Assembly: GCA_964464175.1 (NCBI GenBank)
Contig: CAYXFD010000001.1
Coordinates: 186,001 to 250,000, forward strand
Length of the DNA: 64,000 bases
From: CAYXFD01 sp964464175
GTDB taxonomy: Bacteria > Cloacimonadota > Cloacimonadia > Cloacimonadales > JAJBBL01
Direction of reading: 5' to 3'
Position numbers and translations under genes: made by a program. Numbering within the stretch: position 1 is the stretch's first letter; each line of letters begins with the position of its first letter. Shown piece after piece: positions 1-8,112 of the stretch. The notes below the pieces were generated by a model. It ran no database searches, was not told where the DNA came from, and was given only the letters and a program-made list of their open reading frames with translations.

Positions 1-1
1 C

Positions 2-79
2 TTCCGCATCGGGATGCTGATGTATGGAAAAACAGCGACTATCAGTGAGATATTCAGATGGCTCAAATATCCTGATTGA
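2..79 (+). CDS. ABC-2 type transporter permease, C-terminal end only
   Basis: Frame 2 stays open from the window edge to a TGA at 77-79 and encodes 25 residues reading FRIGMLMYGK followed by TATISEIFRWLKYPD. This ending closely matches the usual cytoplasmic C-terminus of NatB-like ABC-2 export permeases (R-[IV]-[GY]-[IV]-L-M-Y-G-K-x-[PA]-T-x-x-E-[IL]-x-[RK]-W-[LI]). The assignment rests on that motif alone because the rest of the gene lies outside the window. The next gene begins 195 bases later. That gap shows a short GTCAGC...GCTGAC inverted repeat near 140-170 and an isolated TTGACA at 210-215, but no convincing promoter. Confidence 0.55.
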   Translation, partial: FRIGMLMYGKTATISEIFRWLKYPD

Positions 80-274
80 TGCTTACAGCAGGGCATCAAA
101 TTGCTGTGAAAGCATTTCCGGACTAATGATTTGAGATATGGTCAGCAGTATGCTATATATATTCGCTGACTCTATTGGAATGACCAGCGAAGAGACTGCA
201 ACAAACTTATTGACAAAATACTGATTTTGCTGAACTTCTGCGATTGATTAATAAAGGATAATGAGGAGTCAGTA

Positions 275-1936
275 ATGGGCAAGAGTTATGAAGAGATGAA
301 GAAAGAATATGAAGAGCTTATTGAAAAGACCTTACAGAAATTTCCCGAAAGGTATGAAGAATTTCTGACAGCATCTGATAAACCGGTCAATAGATTATAC
401 ACACCTGAAGATATAGCAGATGTCGATTATGCGGAAGAAGTCGGTTTTCCGGGTTTGTATCCCTATAAGCGCGGAGTACAACCAACAATGTACCGTGGAA
501 GATTATGGACAATGCGACAATATGCTGGTTTTGGTTCAGCCAAAGAATCTAATCAACGCTATAAATTTCTCTTGGAAAAGGGCCAGACCGGACTGAGCAT
601 TGCTTTTGATTTACCCACTCAGATGGGCTATGACAGTGATCATCAAATGAGTGGTGGAGAAGTTGGGAAAGTCGGGGTAGCGATAGATTCTTTAGCTGAT
701 ATGGAAGTTCTTTTTGACGGAATTCCTTTAGATAAGGTATCTACATCAATGACCATCAATGCGCCTGCAGCTGTACTTTTAGCGATGTATATCGCAGTCG
801 GTGAAACGCAGGGAGTAAAGAGTGAGCAATTGAACGGTACGATCCAGAATGATATTCTCAAGGAGTATATCGCCCGTGGTACGTATATCTTTCCACCGCA
901 GCCTTCAATGCGATTGATAACCGATATATTTGCTTATTGTACGGAGAAAGTTCCTAAGTGGAATATGATCTCTATTTCCGGTTATCATATCAGAGAAGCT
1001 GGTTCCAATGCAGTTCAAGAGGTAGCTTTTACTTTAGCAAACGGTATAGAATACGTGAAAGCAGCGGTAAATACTGGGCTTGATGTAGATATGTTTGCTC
1101 CCCGGCTCTCTTTCTTCTTCAATGCTCATAATGATCTGCTCGAGGAAGTAGCAAAATTCAGAGCAGCTCGTTTTCTCTGGGCAAAGATCATGAAAGAGAA
1201 GTTTCAGGCTCAGAATCCCAAATCGATGATGTTAAGATTTCATACACAAACTGCCGGTTGTACTCTGACCGCTCAACAGCCGGACAATAACATCATAAGA
1301 GTAGCAATGCAGGCTTTAGCGGCTGTATTGGGAGGGACACAATCATTGCATACAAACTCACGCGACGAAGCCCTTGCTTTACCAAGCGAGCATTCTGTGC
1401 AGATAGCTCTTAGAACACAACAAGTTATAGCTCATGAAACCGGGGTAACTAATACTGTCGATCCTCTTGCCGGTTCTTATTATGTGGAATCGATGACCAG
1501 GGAGATTGCTCAGCAGGCAGAGGAGATAATCAACAAAATTGCTGATCTGGGTGGTATGATAAGAAGTATCGAAAAAGGGTTTCCTCAGAAACAGATACAG
1601 GATAGTTCCTATGATTATCAAAAATCTATTGAAAATGAACAACGAATCATTGTCGGAGTTAATAAGTTCAAGATTAAAGAGACCTTAAAACCTGATTTAT
1701 TAAAGATGAACCAAAATCTTGCTGAACAGCAAATAGAAAGGTTGCAAGACCTCAAGAAAAAACGCAATAATAACAGGGTCAGAGAGACCCTTCAGGCGAT
1801 CAGAGAAAGAGCGAGAACGGATGAGAATTTAATGCCTGTAATAGTTGAAGCGGTGAAGGCGTATGCAACACTTGGGGAAATATGTAATGTCCTCAGAGAA
1901 GAATTCGGTGAGTATAGGGAGAACGTAGTCCTTTGA
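275..1936 (+). CDS. methylmalonyl-CoA mutase, large (catalytic barrel) subunit
   Basis: This 553-residue protein catalyses interconversion of methylmalonyl-CoA and succinyl-CoA with adenosylcobalamin, a step in propionate and branched-chain amino acid metabolism. The barrel motifs are clear. RQYAGF carries Tyr83 and PSMR carries Arg213, the pair expected of methylmalonyl-CoA mutases rather than the Phe/Gln of isobutyryl-CoA mutases. SGYH (His238), HTQTAG and GGTQSLHTNS are also present. The length stops before the B12-binding domain, so a separate small subunit of about 130 residues must be encoded elsewhere; it does not follow here. The ATG has a GAGGAG site 5 bases upstream. No MCM-associated GTPase is adjacent, and no cobalamin riboswitch is recognisable upstream. 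Confidence 0.95.
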   Translation: MGKSYEEMKKEYEELIEKTLQKFPERYEEFLTASDKPVNRLYTPEDIADVDYAEEVGFPGLYPYKRGVQPTMYRGRLWTMRQYAGFGSAKESNQRYKFLLEKGQTGLSIAFDLPTQMGYDSDHQMSGGEVGKVGVAIDSLADMEVLFDGIPLDKVSTSMTINAPAAVLLAMYIAVGETQGVKSEQLNGTIQNDILKEYIARGTYIFPPQPSMRLITDIFAYCTEKVPKWNMISISGYHIREAGSNAVQEVAFTLANGIEYVKAAVNTGLDVDMFAPRLSFFFNAHNDLLEEVAKFRAARFLWAKIMKEKFQAQNPKSMMLRFHTQTAGCTLTAQQPDNNIIRVAMQALAAVLGGTQSLHTNSRDEALALPSEHSVQIALRTQQVIAHETGVTNTVDPLAGSYYVESMTREIAQQAEEIINKIADLGGMIRSIEKGFPQKQIQDSSYDYQKSIENEQRIIVGVNKFKIKETLKPDLLKMNQNLAEQQIERLQDLKKKRNNNRVRETLQAIRERARTDENLMPVIVEAVKAYATLGEICNVLREEFGEYRENVVL

Positions 1937-1981
1937 GATATTGCCAAACAGTCTCTGGGGGAGAAGTTAAACAAGAGAAAA

Positions 1982-2058
1982 TGGTCGGGATGACTAGATT
2001 TGAACTAGCGACCTTTCGGTCCCGAACCGAACGCGCTGCCGAACTGCGCTACATCCCG
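1982..2058 (-). tRNA. tRNA-Pro (anticodon CGG)
   Basis: The minus strand folds into a full cloverleaf. The acceptor is CGGGATG/CATCCCG, the D arm starts TAGCGCAG, the anticodon stem is TTCGG/CCGAA with loop TTCGGGA, and the T arm is GCTAG-TTCAAAT-CTAGT, followed by discriminator A and a genome-encoded CCA (1984-1982). Anticodon CGG reads proline CCG codons. It lies antisense to and just past the mutase gene. A minus-strand TTGACA at 2096-2091 with a weak TTTGCT 16 bases later places transcription start right before the tRNA 5' end. Confidence 0.95.
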
Positions 2059-2068
2059 ACACGTTTCC

Positions 2069-2096
2069 AGCAAAAAAAAGCGGAGATTCTTGTCAA
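2069..2096 (-). promoter_or_regulatory. candidate promoter of tRNA-Pro
   Basis: A consensus -35 TTGACA (2096-2091) is followed after 16 bases by a weak -10 TTTGCT (2074-2069). This sits about 10 bases before the mature tRNA start at 2058. The -35 and the distance fit well; the -10 is poor. Confidence 0.4.
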
Positions 2097-2174
2097 CAAC
2101 TCTTCCTGATCACCCCCGGTTTCTTCTATGGTAATTTTTACTCAGGAGAAGGAATGATTCCTTAGTTTCTCTTC

Positions 2175-2203
2175 TTGACAGGAGGGATAACATTTTTTAA
2201 TTG
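2175..2203 (+). promoter_or_regulatory. candidate sigma-70 promoter of the Gfo/Idh/MocA gene
   Basis: TTGACA at 2175-2180 and TAATTG at 2198-2203 are separated by 17 bases, 86 bases before the start codon at 2289. The same TTGACA-N17-TAATT layout occurs before hrcA. Just upstream, AAGGAAT/ATTCCTT forms a small hairpin (about 2150-2163), function unknown. Confidence 0.45.
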
Positions 2204-2288
2204 AAACGACTTGAAGTATTAGAGAATTGCTGATAGTAATCAGAGCATAATTTTGGATAACTTTTGAAACTTTTCAGGGAGAAAGATA

Positions 2289-3275
2289 ATGGTAAAGATC
2301 GGAGTTATTGGAGTAGGTCATTTAGGACAGCATCATGTCAGAATTTTTAAAGAGATCCCGGATTGTGAATTGGTAGGGATTCACGATAAAAATGAGGATA
2401 GAGCTTCGGAGATTTCGCGTCTCTATTCGGTTAAAGCTTATCCTGAATATGAAGAGCTCTTAGCTGATATTGATGCAATCGATATCGCTGTTACAACTAC
2501 ACACCATTACAGATTGGCAAAAACTGCCCTGGAGAAGGGTAAACATCTATTTATCGAAAAACCCATTACTTCTACTCTGGCGGAAGGCGAAGAATTGAAT
2601 AGACTTGCCAGAGAGAAGAATCTGAAAATTCAGGTAGGGCATATTGAAAGGTTTAACCCGATCGTACTCAAGATAGCTGAAGATATTAAGGATCCGATGT
2701 TCATAGAATCCCACCGTTTAGCCCCATTTACTCCGAGAGGAAGTGATGTCTCGGTTGTTCTGGATTTGATGATTCATGATATTGATCTCATACTAACCTT
2801 TGTAAGAAGCGATATTCGGGATATAAGAGCAAGCGGAGTCTGTATTTTGACACCCAATATTGATATTGCCAATGCCAGATTAGAGTTCGAGAATGGGGCA
2901 ATAGCCAACGTTACAGCGAGCAGAGTTTCTTTGAAAAGAGAGAGAAAGATCCGGTTTTTTCAAAAAGATGCCTATATTTCCCTTGATTTTCAAAACAAGA
3001 AGGTTACAGTACTAAAAAAATCCAAGGATATCAAAAGTATGCTGCCCGAAATTCTTCTGGATAACAAACCTTTTAATTCCGATGATTTAGTGGATTTAAA
3101 AACAATCGATGCTTCTGATATAGATAAAGATGCTCTGACACTGGAATTGGAATCATTTGTTGAAGCCATTTCTTCAGGAAAGAAACCGGAAGTCGATGGG
3201 GTATCCGGAGTAAAAGCTCTGAAAGTAGCATTAGAAATAGTAGAAAAGATAAAAATTAAGGATATAAAGGAGTAG
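2289..3275 (+). CDS. Gfo/Idh/MocA family NAD(P)-dependent oxidoreductase
   Basis: The protein is 328 residues with an N-terminal Rossmann fold (GVIGVGHLGQHH, residues about 5-16), the family signature EKP (in LFIEKPIT) and a C-terminal alpha/beta substrate domain containing VGHIERFNP. These enzymes oxidise or reduce hydroxyls of sugars, inositols or nucleotide sugars. The length and the VGHIERFNP segment resemble UDP-N-acetylglucosamine 3-dehydrogenases (GnnA type), but the partner aminotransferase GnnB is not adjacent, so substrate is unknown. A DegT aminotransferase occurs 42 kb away in the polysaccharide cluster. The start has an AGGGAGAAAG site. asnS follows 11 bases later, suggesting co-transcription. 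Confidence 0.85.
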   Translation: MVKIGVIGVGHLGQHHVRIFKEIPDCELVGIHDKNEDRASEISRLYSVKAYPEYEELLADIDAIDIAVTTTHHYRLAKTALEKGKHLFIEKPITSTLAEGEELNRLAREKNLKIQVGHIERFNPIVLKIAEDIKDPMFIESHRLAPFTPRGSDVSVVLDLMIHDIDLILTFVRSDIRDIRASGVCILTPNIDIANARLEFENGAIANVTASRVSLKRERKIRFFQKDAYISLDFQNKKVTVLKKSKDIKSMLPEILLDNKPFNSDDLVDLKTIDASDIDKDALTLELESFVEAISSGKKPEVDGVSGVKALKVALEIVEKIKIKDIKE

Positions 3276-3286
3276 AAAGTATTGTC

Positions 3287-4582
3287 ATGAAAACAGTTCT
3301 GATAAAGGACATCAATAGTCATCTTGGCGAAGAGATAAAAATCAGGGGATGGGTCAGAAATATCCGTTCCTCGGGAAAACTGCAATTCATTATTATCAGA
3401 GACGGATCGGCAGAGATTCAGGGAGTAGCTTTTCTCCCTGATCTTGGTGAAGAAAAATTTAAAATTGCTAAACAACTTACTCTGGAGTCATCTCTGGAGG
3501 TGAGCGGAATTCCCAAAGAACATCCCCGGCAAAAAGATGTTTATGAATTCTCCATTACTGATCTAAAAATTATCCAGATTACAGAAGACTATCCAATCGC
3601 TAAAAAAGAACATGGTCCCGATTTTCTTCTCACTAACCGGCATCTATGGTTAAGATCCTCCCGCCAGTCAGCTTTAATGAGAATTAGGCACAGTATCTAC
3701 TTTGCTATCTGTGAATATTTAAATCAGAATGGTTTTTACCGCTTTGATTCTCCAATACTAACACCGAACGCCTGCGAAGGTACAACGACCCTTTTTCAGG
3801 TTCCCTATTTTGATGAGGGGAATGCCTATCTCTCTCAGTCAGGTCAATTGTATTTAGAAACAGGGATAACCAGCTTAGGCAGGGTTTATGACTTCGGTCC
3901 CGTATTCCGGGCAGAGAAATCGAAAACCCGTAAACATCTGACTGAATTCTGGATGATGGATGCTGAAGCAGCCTTTGTCGAGCATGAAGAGAATATGCAG
4001 ATCCAGGAAAATCTGATAAGATTTGTGATCCGTTCAGTAATCGATAAAAACATGTCTGATCTGGAAGTTCTGGGTCGAGATGTTGAGATGCTGAAGAAGT
4101 CAGATGTTCCCTTTCAGAGGATGACTCATCAGCAGGCAATCGAATTTCTGAGAAAGAAAGGTTCGAAACTTGGTGATAAAGATGACTTTGGTGCCCAGGA
4201 AGAGGTAATGTTGACCGAAGAGGCAGGTGTCCCTCTTTTCGTAGAAAGATGGCCTAAAGAGACAAAGGCTTTCTACATGAAACGAGATGGAGAGAATCCT
4301 GATCTGGTTCTGGGAAATGATCTGATCGCTCCGGAGGGTTTCGGAGAGATTATCGGAGGTTCTCAAAGAGAAGATGACTATGGTATTCTAAAAGATAGAA
4401 TGTTAGAAGATAAGATGTCCCTGGAGCCTTACCAATGGTATCTCGATCTGAGGCTTTACGGAACGGTTCCTCACAGTGGTTTTGGTATCGGCCTGGAGCG
4501 ATTGATCGGGTGGATTTCCGGAGTTCAGCACATCCGGGAAACGATACCTTTCCCCAGAATGATCTATCGCATCTATCCCTGA
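3287..4582 (+). CDS. asnS: asparagine--tRNA ligase
   Basis: This 431-residue class IIb aminoacyl-tRNA synthetase charges tRNA-Asn. The N-terminal OB-fold anticodon-binding domain (residues about 1-110, with IRGWVRNIR) precedes the catalytic domain. Motif 2 lies around FGPVFRAEKSKTRKHLTEFW, and motif 3 is GFGIGLERL near the C-terminus. The QSGQLYLE segment and the IRETIPFPR ending are typical of AsnRS rather than AspRS. Translation starts at ATG 3287, 11 bases after the dehydrogenase stop. Presence of a dedicated AsnRS argues that tRNA-Asn is charged directly, at least in part. Length is normal for the family. Confidence 0.95.
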   Translation: MKTVLIKDINSHLGEEIKIRGWVRNIRSSGKLQFIIIRDGSAEIQGVAFLPDLGEEKFKIAKQLTLESSLEVSGIPKEHPRQKDVYEFSITDLKIIQITEDYPIAKKEHGPDFLLTNRHLWLRSSRQSALMRIRHSIYFAICEYLNQNGFYRFDSPILTPNACEGTTTLFQVPYFDEGNAYLSQSGQLYLETGITSLGRVYDFGPVFRAEKSKTRKHLTEFWMMDAEAAFVEHEENMQIQENLIRFVIRSVIDKNMSDLEVLGRDVEMLKKSDVPFQRMTHQQAIEFLRKKGSKLGDKDDFGAQEEVMLTEEAGVPLFVERWPKETKAFYMKRDGENPDLVLGNDLIAPEGFGEIIGGSQREDDYGILKDRMLEDKMSLEPYQWYLDLRLYGTVPHSGFGIGLERLIGWISGVQHIRETIPFPRMIYRIYP

Positions 4583-4713
4583 TTTTTGAAACGGAGTTGT
4601 TTCGGGTTTTCTCCGTCAGGATAGATTGCGGTAAGAAGATTTTACTGAACGGCGCCGCTTTGCACAATTGATTATTCTCGTCACTGAGCCGCTAAAACGA
4701 TGAAGGAAAAAAA

Positions 4714-6066
4714 ATGAACTCAGATGTTTTTTTGTTAGTTGTCCTTATAGTTCAACTCCTTTCACTTGTCATGCTTCTCATCATCTTTTTCCGCAGAGAC
4801 AGGAACGACAATGAAGATATTAGGCTTAAGTTAAGTAATTTTGAAGTCCAGTTGCAAAAGACCGAAGCTTTGCTGCGGGAAGAGCTAGCCCGAAACCGTG
4901 AAGAATTCAATACCAATGCCCGGAATTTAAGAGAAGAGACAAACAATAATATCAAATCTTTTCAGGAGAGCCTACTCGCCAGATTGAATGAAATGCTCCA
5001 CAGCCAGAAAAGGGAGATGAATGATTTTTCACAAAGACTCGATAAAACCGGAAAAGAGATAGAGGAGCGTCTGAACAGAATGCGGGAAACAATTGAGGTT
5101 CAGATTAAAAACCTGCAGAGTGAAAATAGCAAAAAACTCGATGAGATGAGGAATGTCGTTGATGAGAAATTACAGACTACCTTAGAAAAAAGACTCGGTG
5201 AGTCTTTTAAACAGGTTAGTGAAAGATTGGAGTTGGTACATCAGGGCTTGGGTGATATGAAAAATCTGGCAGCCGGGGTCGGAGATCTGAAAAAAGTCCT
5301 CTCTAATGTTAAAAGGAGAGGTGTATTGGGAGAGTACCAACTGGAAAGCCTGCTTGAACAACTATTCAGTCCGGAGCAATATGCGAAAGAGGTGAAACTC
5401 TATAGCGGTTGCCATACCAGAGTCGATTTTGCTATTATTCTTCCCGGGCGGGAAGACAGCAATGAGCCTGTTTATCTTCCTGTTGATGCGAAATTTCCCA
5501 TGGAGGACTTTGTCCTTTTACAGGAAGCCTATGATGCAGGTGATCTGAAATTGATCGAAGAAAAGAGAAAAGCATTGAGTAATAGAGTTCGTTTATTTGC
5601 TAAAGATATAAGTGAAAAATATATCCACCCCCCCGAAACTACCGACTTCGCTATTATGTTTCTTGCTTCTGAGAGTATTTATGCTGAAATTCTCGGTAAA
5701 ACAAATCTTTTCGAACAACTCTTTCGGGAATACCGTATTGTTATCTCAGGTCCTACCACATTGACCGCTTTTCTCAACAGCCTGCAGATGGGATTCCGTA
5801 CCCTGGCTATCCAAAAACGCTCCAGTGAAGTATGGAAACTTCTCGGGTCGGTGAAACGGGAATTCGGCAAATTCGGCGATACGCTGCAAAAAGCGCAAAA
5901 GAATATCAGTGGGGCAGGCAGAGATTTGGAAAATCTGATCGGAAGAAGAACCCGGGCAATTGAAAGAACTCTGCGTGATGTCCAGGAATTACCTTCTAAC
6001 GTTAAAGAGGTCTTACCCGCTTTGAAGGGAGAGGATCAAGAAGAAGATGATCAACTTACCGATTGA
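4714..6066 (+). CDS. rmuC: DNA recombination protein RmuC
   Basis: The 450-residue protein has one N-terminal membrane segment (residues about 4-27), a long charged coiled coil (about 30-170) and the conserved RmuC nuclease-like core. The core includes GVLGEYQLESLLEQ, DFAIILPGR and LPVDAKFPMEDF. RmuC limits inversions at short inverted repeats in Escherichia coli, and the core belongs to the PD-(D/E)xK fold; the VDAKFP stretch carries the likely catalytic D...K. An AAGGA site precedes ATG 4714. It stands alone between asnS (131 bases upstream) and the heat-shock operon. An ACGGAG...CTCCGT inverted repeat just after asnS (about 4593-4620) might be a weak terminator. Confidence 0.92.
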   Translation: MNSDVFLLVVLIVQLLSLVMLLIIFFRRDRNDNEDIRLKLSNFEVQLQKTEALLREELARNREEFNTNARNLREETNNNIKSFQESLLARLNEMLHSQKREMNDFSQRLDKTGKEIEERLNRMRETIEVQIKNLQSENSKKLDEMRNVVDEKLQTTLEKRLGESFKQVSERLELVHQGLGDMKNLAAGVGDLKKVLSNVKRRGVLGEYQLESLLEQLFSPEQYAKEVKLYSGCHTRVDFAIILPGREDSNEPVYLPVDAKFPMEDFVLLQEAYDAGDLKLIEEKRKALSNRVRLFAKDISEKYIHPPETTDFAIMFLASESIYAEILGKTNLFEQLFREYRIVISGPTTLTAFLNSLQMGFRTLAIQKRSSEVWKLLGSVKREFGKFGDTLQKAQKNISGAGRDLENLIGRRTRAIERTLRDVQELPSNVKEVLPALKGEDQEEDDQLTD

Positions 6067-6216
6067 GAAATAACCGGATAATGAGAAGTTCAGCAACAAA
6101 GTTGCCTGAAATATACAAATAAACAAGTTCTATCAGCCATAATCCCTTAAGATTAACCTAAAAAGATCACTCACTTCTTAGTTCTTTCTCTTGTGCTTTC
6201 CGGACCCGATACTTTT

Positions 6217-6243
6217 TTAGCACTCTCACTTTTCGTTTGACAA
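6217..6243 (+). promoter_or_regulatory. CIRCE-like half-site overlapping the hrcA -35 box
   Basis: Bases 6217-6225 read TTAGCACTC, a perfect left half of the HrcA operator (TTAGCACTC-N9-GAGTGCTAA). After exactly nine bases, 6235-6243 read GTTTGACAA, which keeps 5 of 9 right-half positions. The right half is also the -35 box, so it may be a compromise between operator and promoter. Confidence 0.5.
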
Positions 6244-6265
6244 TTTTGCCTGTAGATATTAATTT
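6237..6265 (+). promoter_or_regulatory. heat-shock operon promoter
   Basis: TTGACA (6237-6242) and TAATTT (6260-6265) are spaced by 17 bases, about 50 bases before hrcA. This is the best vegetative-type promoter in the window. Operator-like sequences lie on both sides of it. Confidence 0.65.
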
Positions 6266-6274
6266 GTCTATAGA

Positions 6275-6301
6275 TTAGCAAACAAAGCAAAAGATTGCTA
6301 A
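6275..6301 (+). promoter_or_regulatory. CIRCE operator for HrcA
   Basis: TTAGCAAAC (6275-6283), nine bases, then GATTGCTAA (6293-6301). The halves match the CIRCE consensus at 7 and 8 of 9 positions with the correct spacing. It lies just downstream of the -10 box and 12 bases before the hrcA start codon, the usual place for HrcA autoregulation. Confidence 0.8.
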
Positions 6302-6313
6302 ATAGAGGTTTAG

Positions 6314-7447
6314 ATGAAGAAGAGTGAGTTAAGGGAACTGAAAGTAATAAAACACTTGGTTGAGGAATACATTGAGTCCAGAGAGCCGGTTTCTTCAAGG
6401 TTGATCTGTGAAAAGTATCTGCCTGATGTAAGTCCGGCAACAATCAGGATAGATTTGCACCGATTAGAACAGAAGAGGTTGATCGTGCAGCCTCATACTT
6501 CTGCCGGCAGGGTACCGACCATCAGTGGTTTCAGATATTATGTAAATACCCTTGCTGAGAAGTTAACCGCAATCTCTGAACAGAAAGAGGAACTTTTAAG
6601 AAGAGTATTGGTGACCCATTATAAGGATACGATTACAGCCTTAAATTTTATAATGCAGATTTTAGCTAAGGAGACAGATCAGTTAAGCTTTATCGCCGAA
6701 CCGGAAATCGCCTACGGTCTTTTTGAAAATCTGGAAGTATTCAAGATAGGGAGTGGTAAGTTACTTTTTGTGGTGAGTCTTGATTCGGGAATCGACAAGA
6801 CAGTTATTATACATTGCGATTATGAGATCTCGGAGCAGCAGTTGAAAGCCTTAGTTCGTTATGTGAACGAGAGTTTAACGGGATTAAGGATTCACGAGAT
6901 CCGGAGCAGGTATATTGAGGAGATGGCTGATAAGGAGGGTGAGGTCAATCTCATCTTCAGCCGGTTTTTACTGGAATTTCAAAAAGCTTTAACGGAGATG
7001 AGCAGTTATTATCTTCATTTCGAGGCGAGTGTATCCTTTCTGGAACAGCCTGAATTTGATAATAAGGAAGAGATACTTCGTTTCCTCAGTTTAACGCAAA
7101 GCCAGGAACTTTTGGTCAATATGATGCATCGCCAGGATGAACTTCAGCCTTACAATGTACTTTTGGGAGAGGACTTCGGGGTGGAAGCCTGGTTCAAGTA
7201 TGCTCTGATCTATTCCCGTTATGAGCTTTTCGGAATACCCGGTTATCTTGGGGTTCTTGCTCCGGTGAGAATGAACTACCGGAAGAATATCCCGATAGTA
7301 CGCGATATGGCTAAAATAATAACAGATGTAACGAGGAAAGGGATGGTCGTACCGGCAGGTAAGGAGTTTCGTGAGGAGATGTCTTATGAAGAGAAAGAGA
7401 GAAAAGATGGTAAAAGAAAAAAAGCCGAGAAAAGAAACAGAGCCTGA
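6314..7447 (+). CDS. hrcA: heat-inducible transcription repressor HrcA
   Basis: HrcA represses the dnaK and groE operons by binding CIRCE, and is itself stabilised by GroEL. The 377-residue protein has the N-terminal winged helix (residues 1-75, with PVSSRLICEKYLPDVSPATIRIDLHRLE and the typical PHTSAGRVPT turn), then the GAF-like inserted domain and a C-terminal dimerisation part (YHFEASV, GEDFGVEAWFKYALI, GYLGVLAPVRMNY). It is slightly long because of a basic lysine/arginine-rich tail. It is first in hrcA-grpE-dnaK-dnaJ-rsmE and overlaps grpE by 62 bases, so the two are likely translationally coupled. Two CIRCE-type sites upstream indicate autoregulation. Confidence 0.96.
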   Translation: MKKSELRELKVIKHLVEEYIESREPVSSRLICEKYLPDVSPATIRIDLHRLEQKRLIVQPHTSAGRVPTISGFRYYVNTLAEKLTAISEQKEELLRRVLVTHYKDTITALNFIMQILAKETDQLSFIAEPEIAYGLFENLEVFKIGSGKLLFVVSLDSGIDKTVIIHCDYEISEQQLKALVRYVNESLTGLRIHEIRSRYIEEMADKEGEVNLIFSRFLLEFQKALTEMSSYYLHFEASVSFLEQPEFDNKEEILRFLSLTQSQELLVNMMHRQDELQPYNVLLGEDFGVEAWFKYALIYSRYELFGIPGYLGVLAPVRMNYRKNIPIVRDMAKIITDVTRKGMVVPAGKEFREEMSYEEKERKDGKRKKAEKRNRA

Positions 7448-8081
7448 TTCAGGTAAAAAGAAGAGTCCTGAATTTGGCAAGAGTGTAATCCAAGAGGATC
7501 AGATGAACTCCCGGAATATGGAGTCTGAGGTAAGTTCTCTTGATCAAGAACCGGCTTTAGGGAGTAAAGAGGAATTGGATAGCAGAATAAATGAGTTAGA
7601 AATTGAAAAGAAAGAAGTTAGAGAGAAGTATCTGCGAACTCTTGCTGAGTTTGAGAACTTCAGACGGCGTAATGCTCAGGAAAGGCTCAATTGGATAAGA
7701 AATGCCAATGAGTCCTTGGTTCTCAAATTGTGTGAGATCATTGATGATTTTGATCGGGCTTTTCGAAACAACAGACCGGGGAATGAGTCTGCAGTTATCG
7801 ATCAGGGAATGGAGGCAATCTACCGCAAATTGCTGACGATTCTCAAATCGGAAGGGGTAACGAGGATAGAGGCAGAAGAGGAGGAATTTGATCCAATGTA
7901 TCATGATGCCATTACCTATACTCCCTCTGATTTGGAAAAGGACAAGGTAGTTTCGGTGATTGAGAACGGTTTTATTATGAACAATAAGGTTATTCGTCCG
8001 GCAAAGGTTATTCTTTCATCGGGAGAGGTGGGAGCAGGTTCAGCTCCGGATGATCTAACTATTAAGAAAGAAGAAAAATAA
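7386..8081 (+). CDS. grpE: nucleotide exchange factor GrpE
   Basis: GrpE releases ADP from DnaK. The 231-residue protein has a charged low-complexity N-terminus (about 1-65), the long dimeric coiled coil (about 66-110, ending in YLRTLAEFENFRRRN) and the compact beta domain (EAEEEEFDPMYHDAI, VIRPAKVILS). ATG 7386 was chosen because an AGGAG lies 7 bases upstream. A GTG at 7371 in the same frame would overlap that site. The start is inside hrcA, whose basic C-terminal codons overlap this gene in another frame. dnaK follows 31 bases downstream. Confidence 0.95.
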   Translation: MKRKREKMVKEKKPRKETEPDSGKKKSPEFGKSVIQEDQMNSRNMESEVSSLDQEPALGSKEELDSRINELEIEKKEVREKYLRTLAEFENFRRRNAQERLNWIRNANESLVLKLCEIIDDFDRAFRNNRPGNESAVIDQGMEAIYRKLLTILKSEGVTRIEAEEEEFDPMYHDAITYTPSDLEKDKVVSVIENGFIMNNKVIRPAKVILSSGEVGAGSAPDDLTIKKEEK

Positions 8082-8112
8082 GTAAGAATAGATTCACAAG
8101 GAGGAAGAGATT

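Noticed and set aside
80..274. Cobalamin riboswitch before the methylmalonyl-CoA mutase gene
   Set aside because: No B12-box-like GCCACTG element or matching helix series was found in the 195 bases; only a 6-bp inverted repeat.
3705..4139. Open frame on the minus strand opposite asnS
   Set aside because: It is a shadow of the asnS coding frame; no ribosome site or recognisable protein family.
7371..7385. GTG start for grpE
   Set aside because: It overlaps the AGGAG ribosome site that serves ATG 7386 and adds five residues unlike the family.
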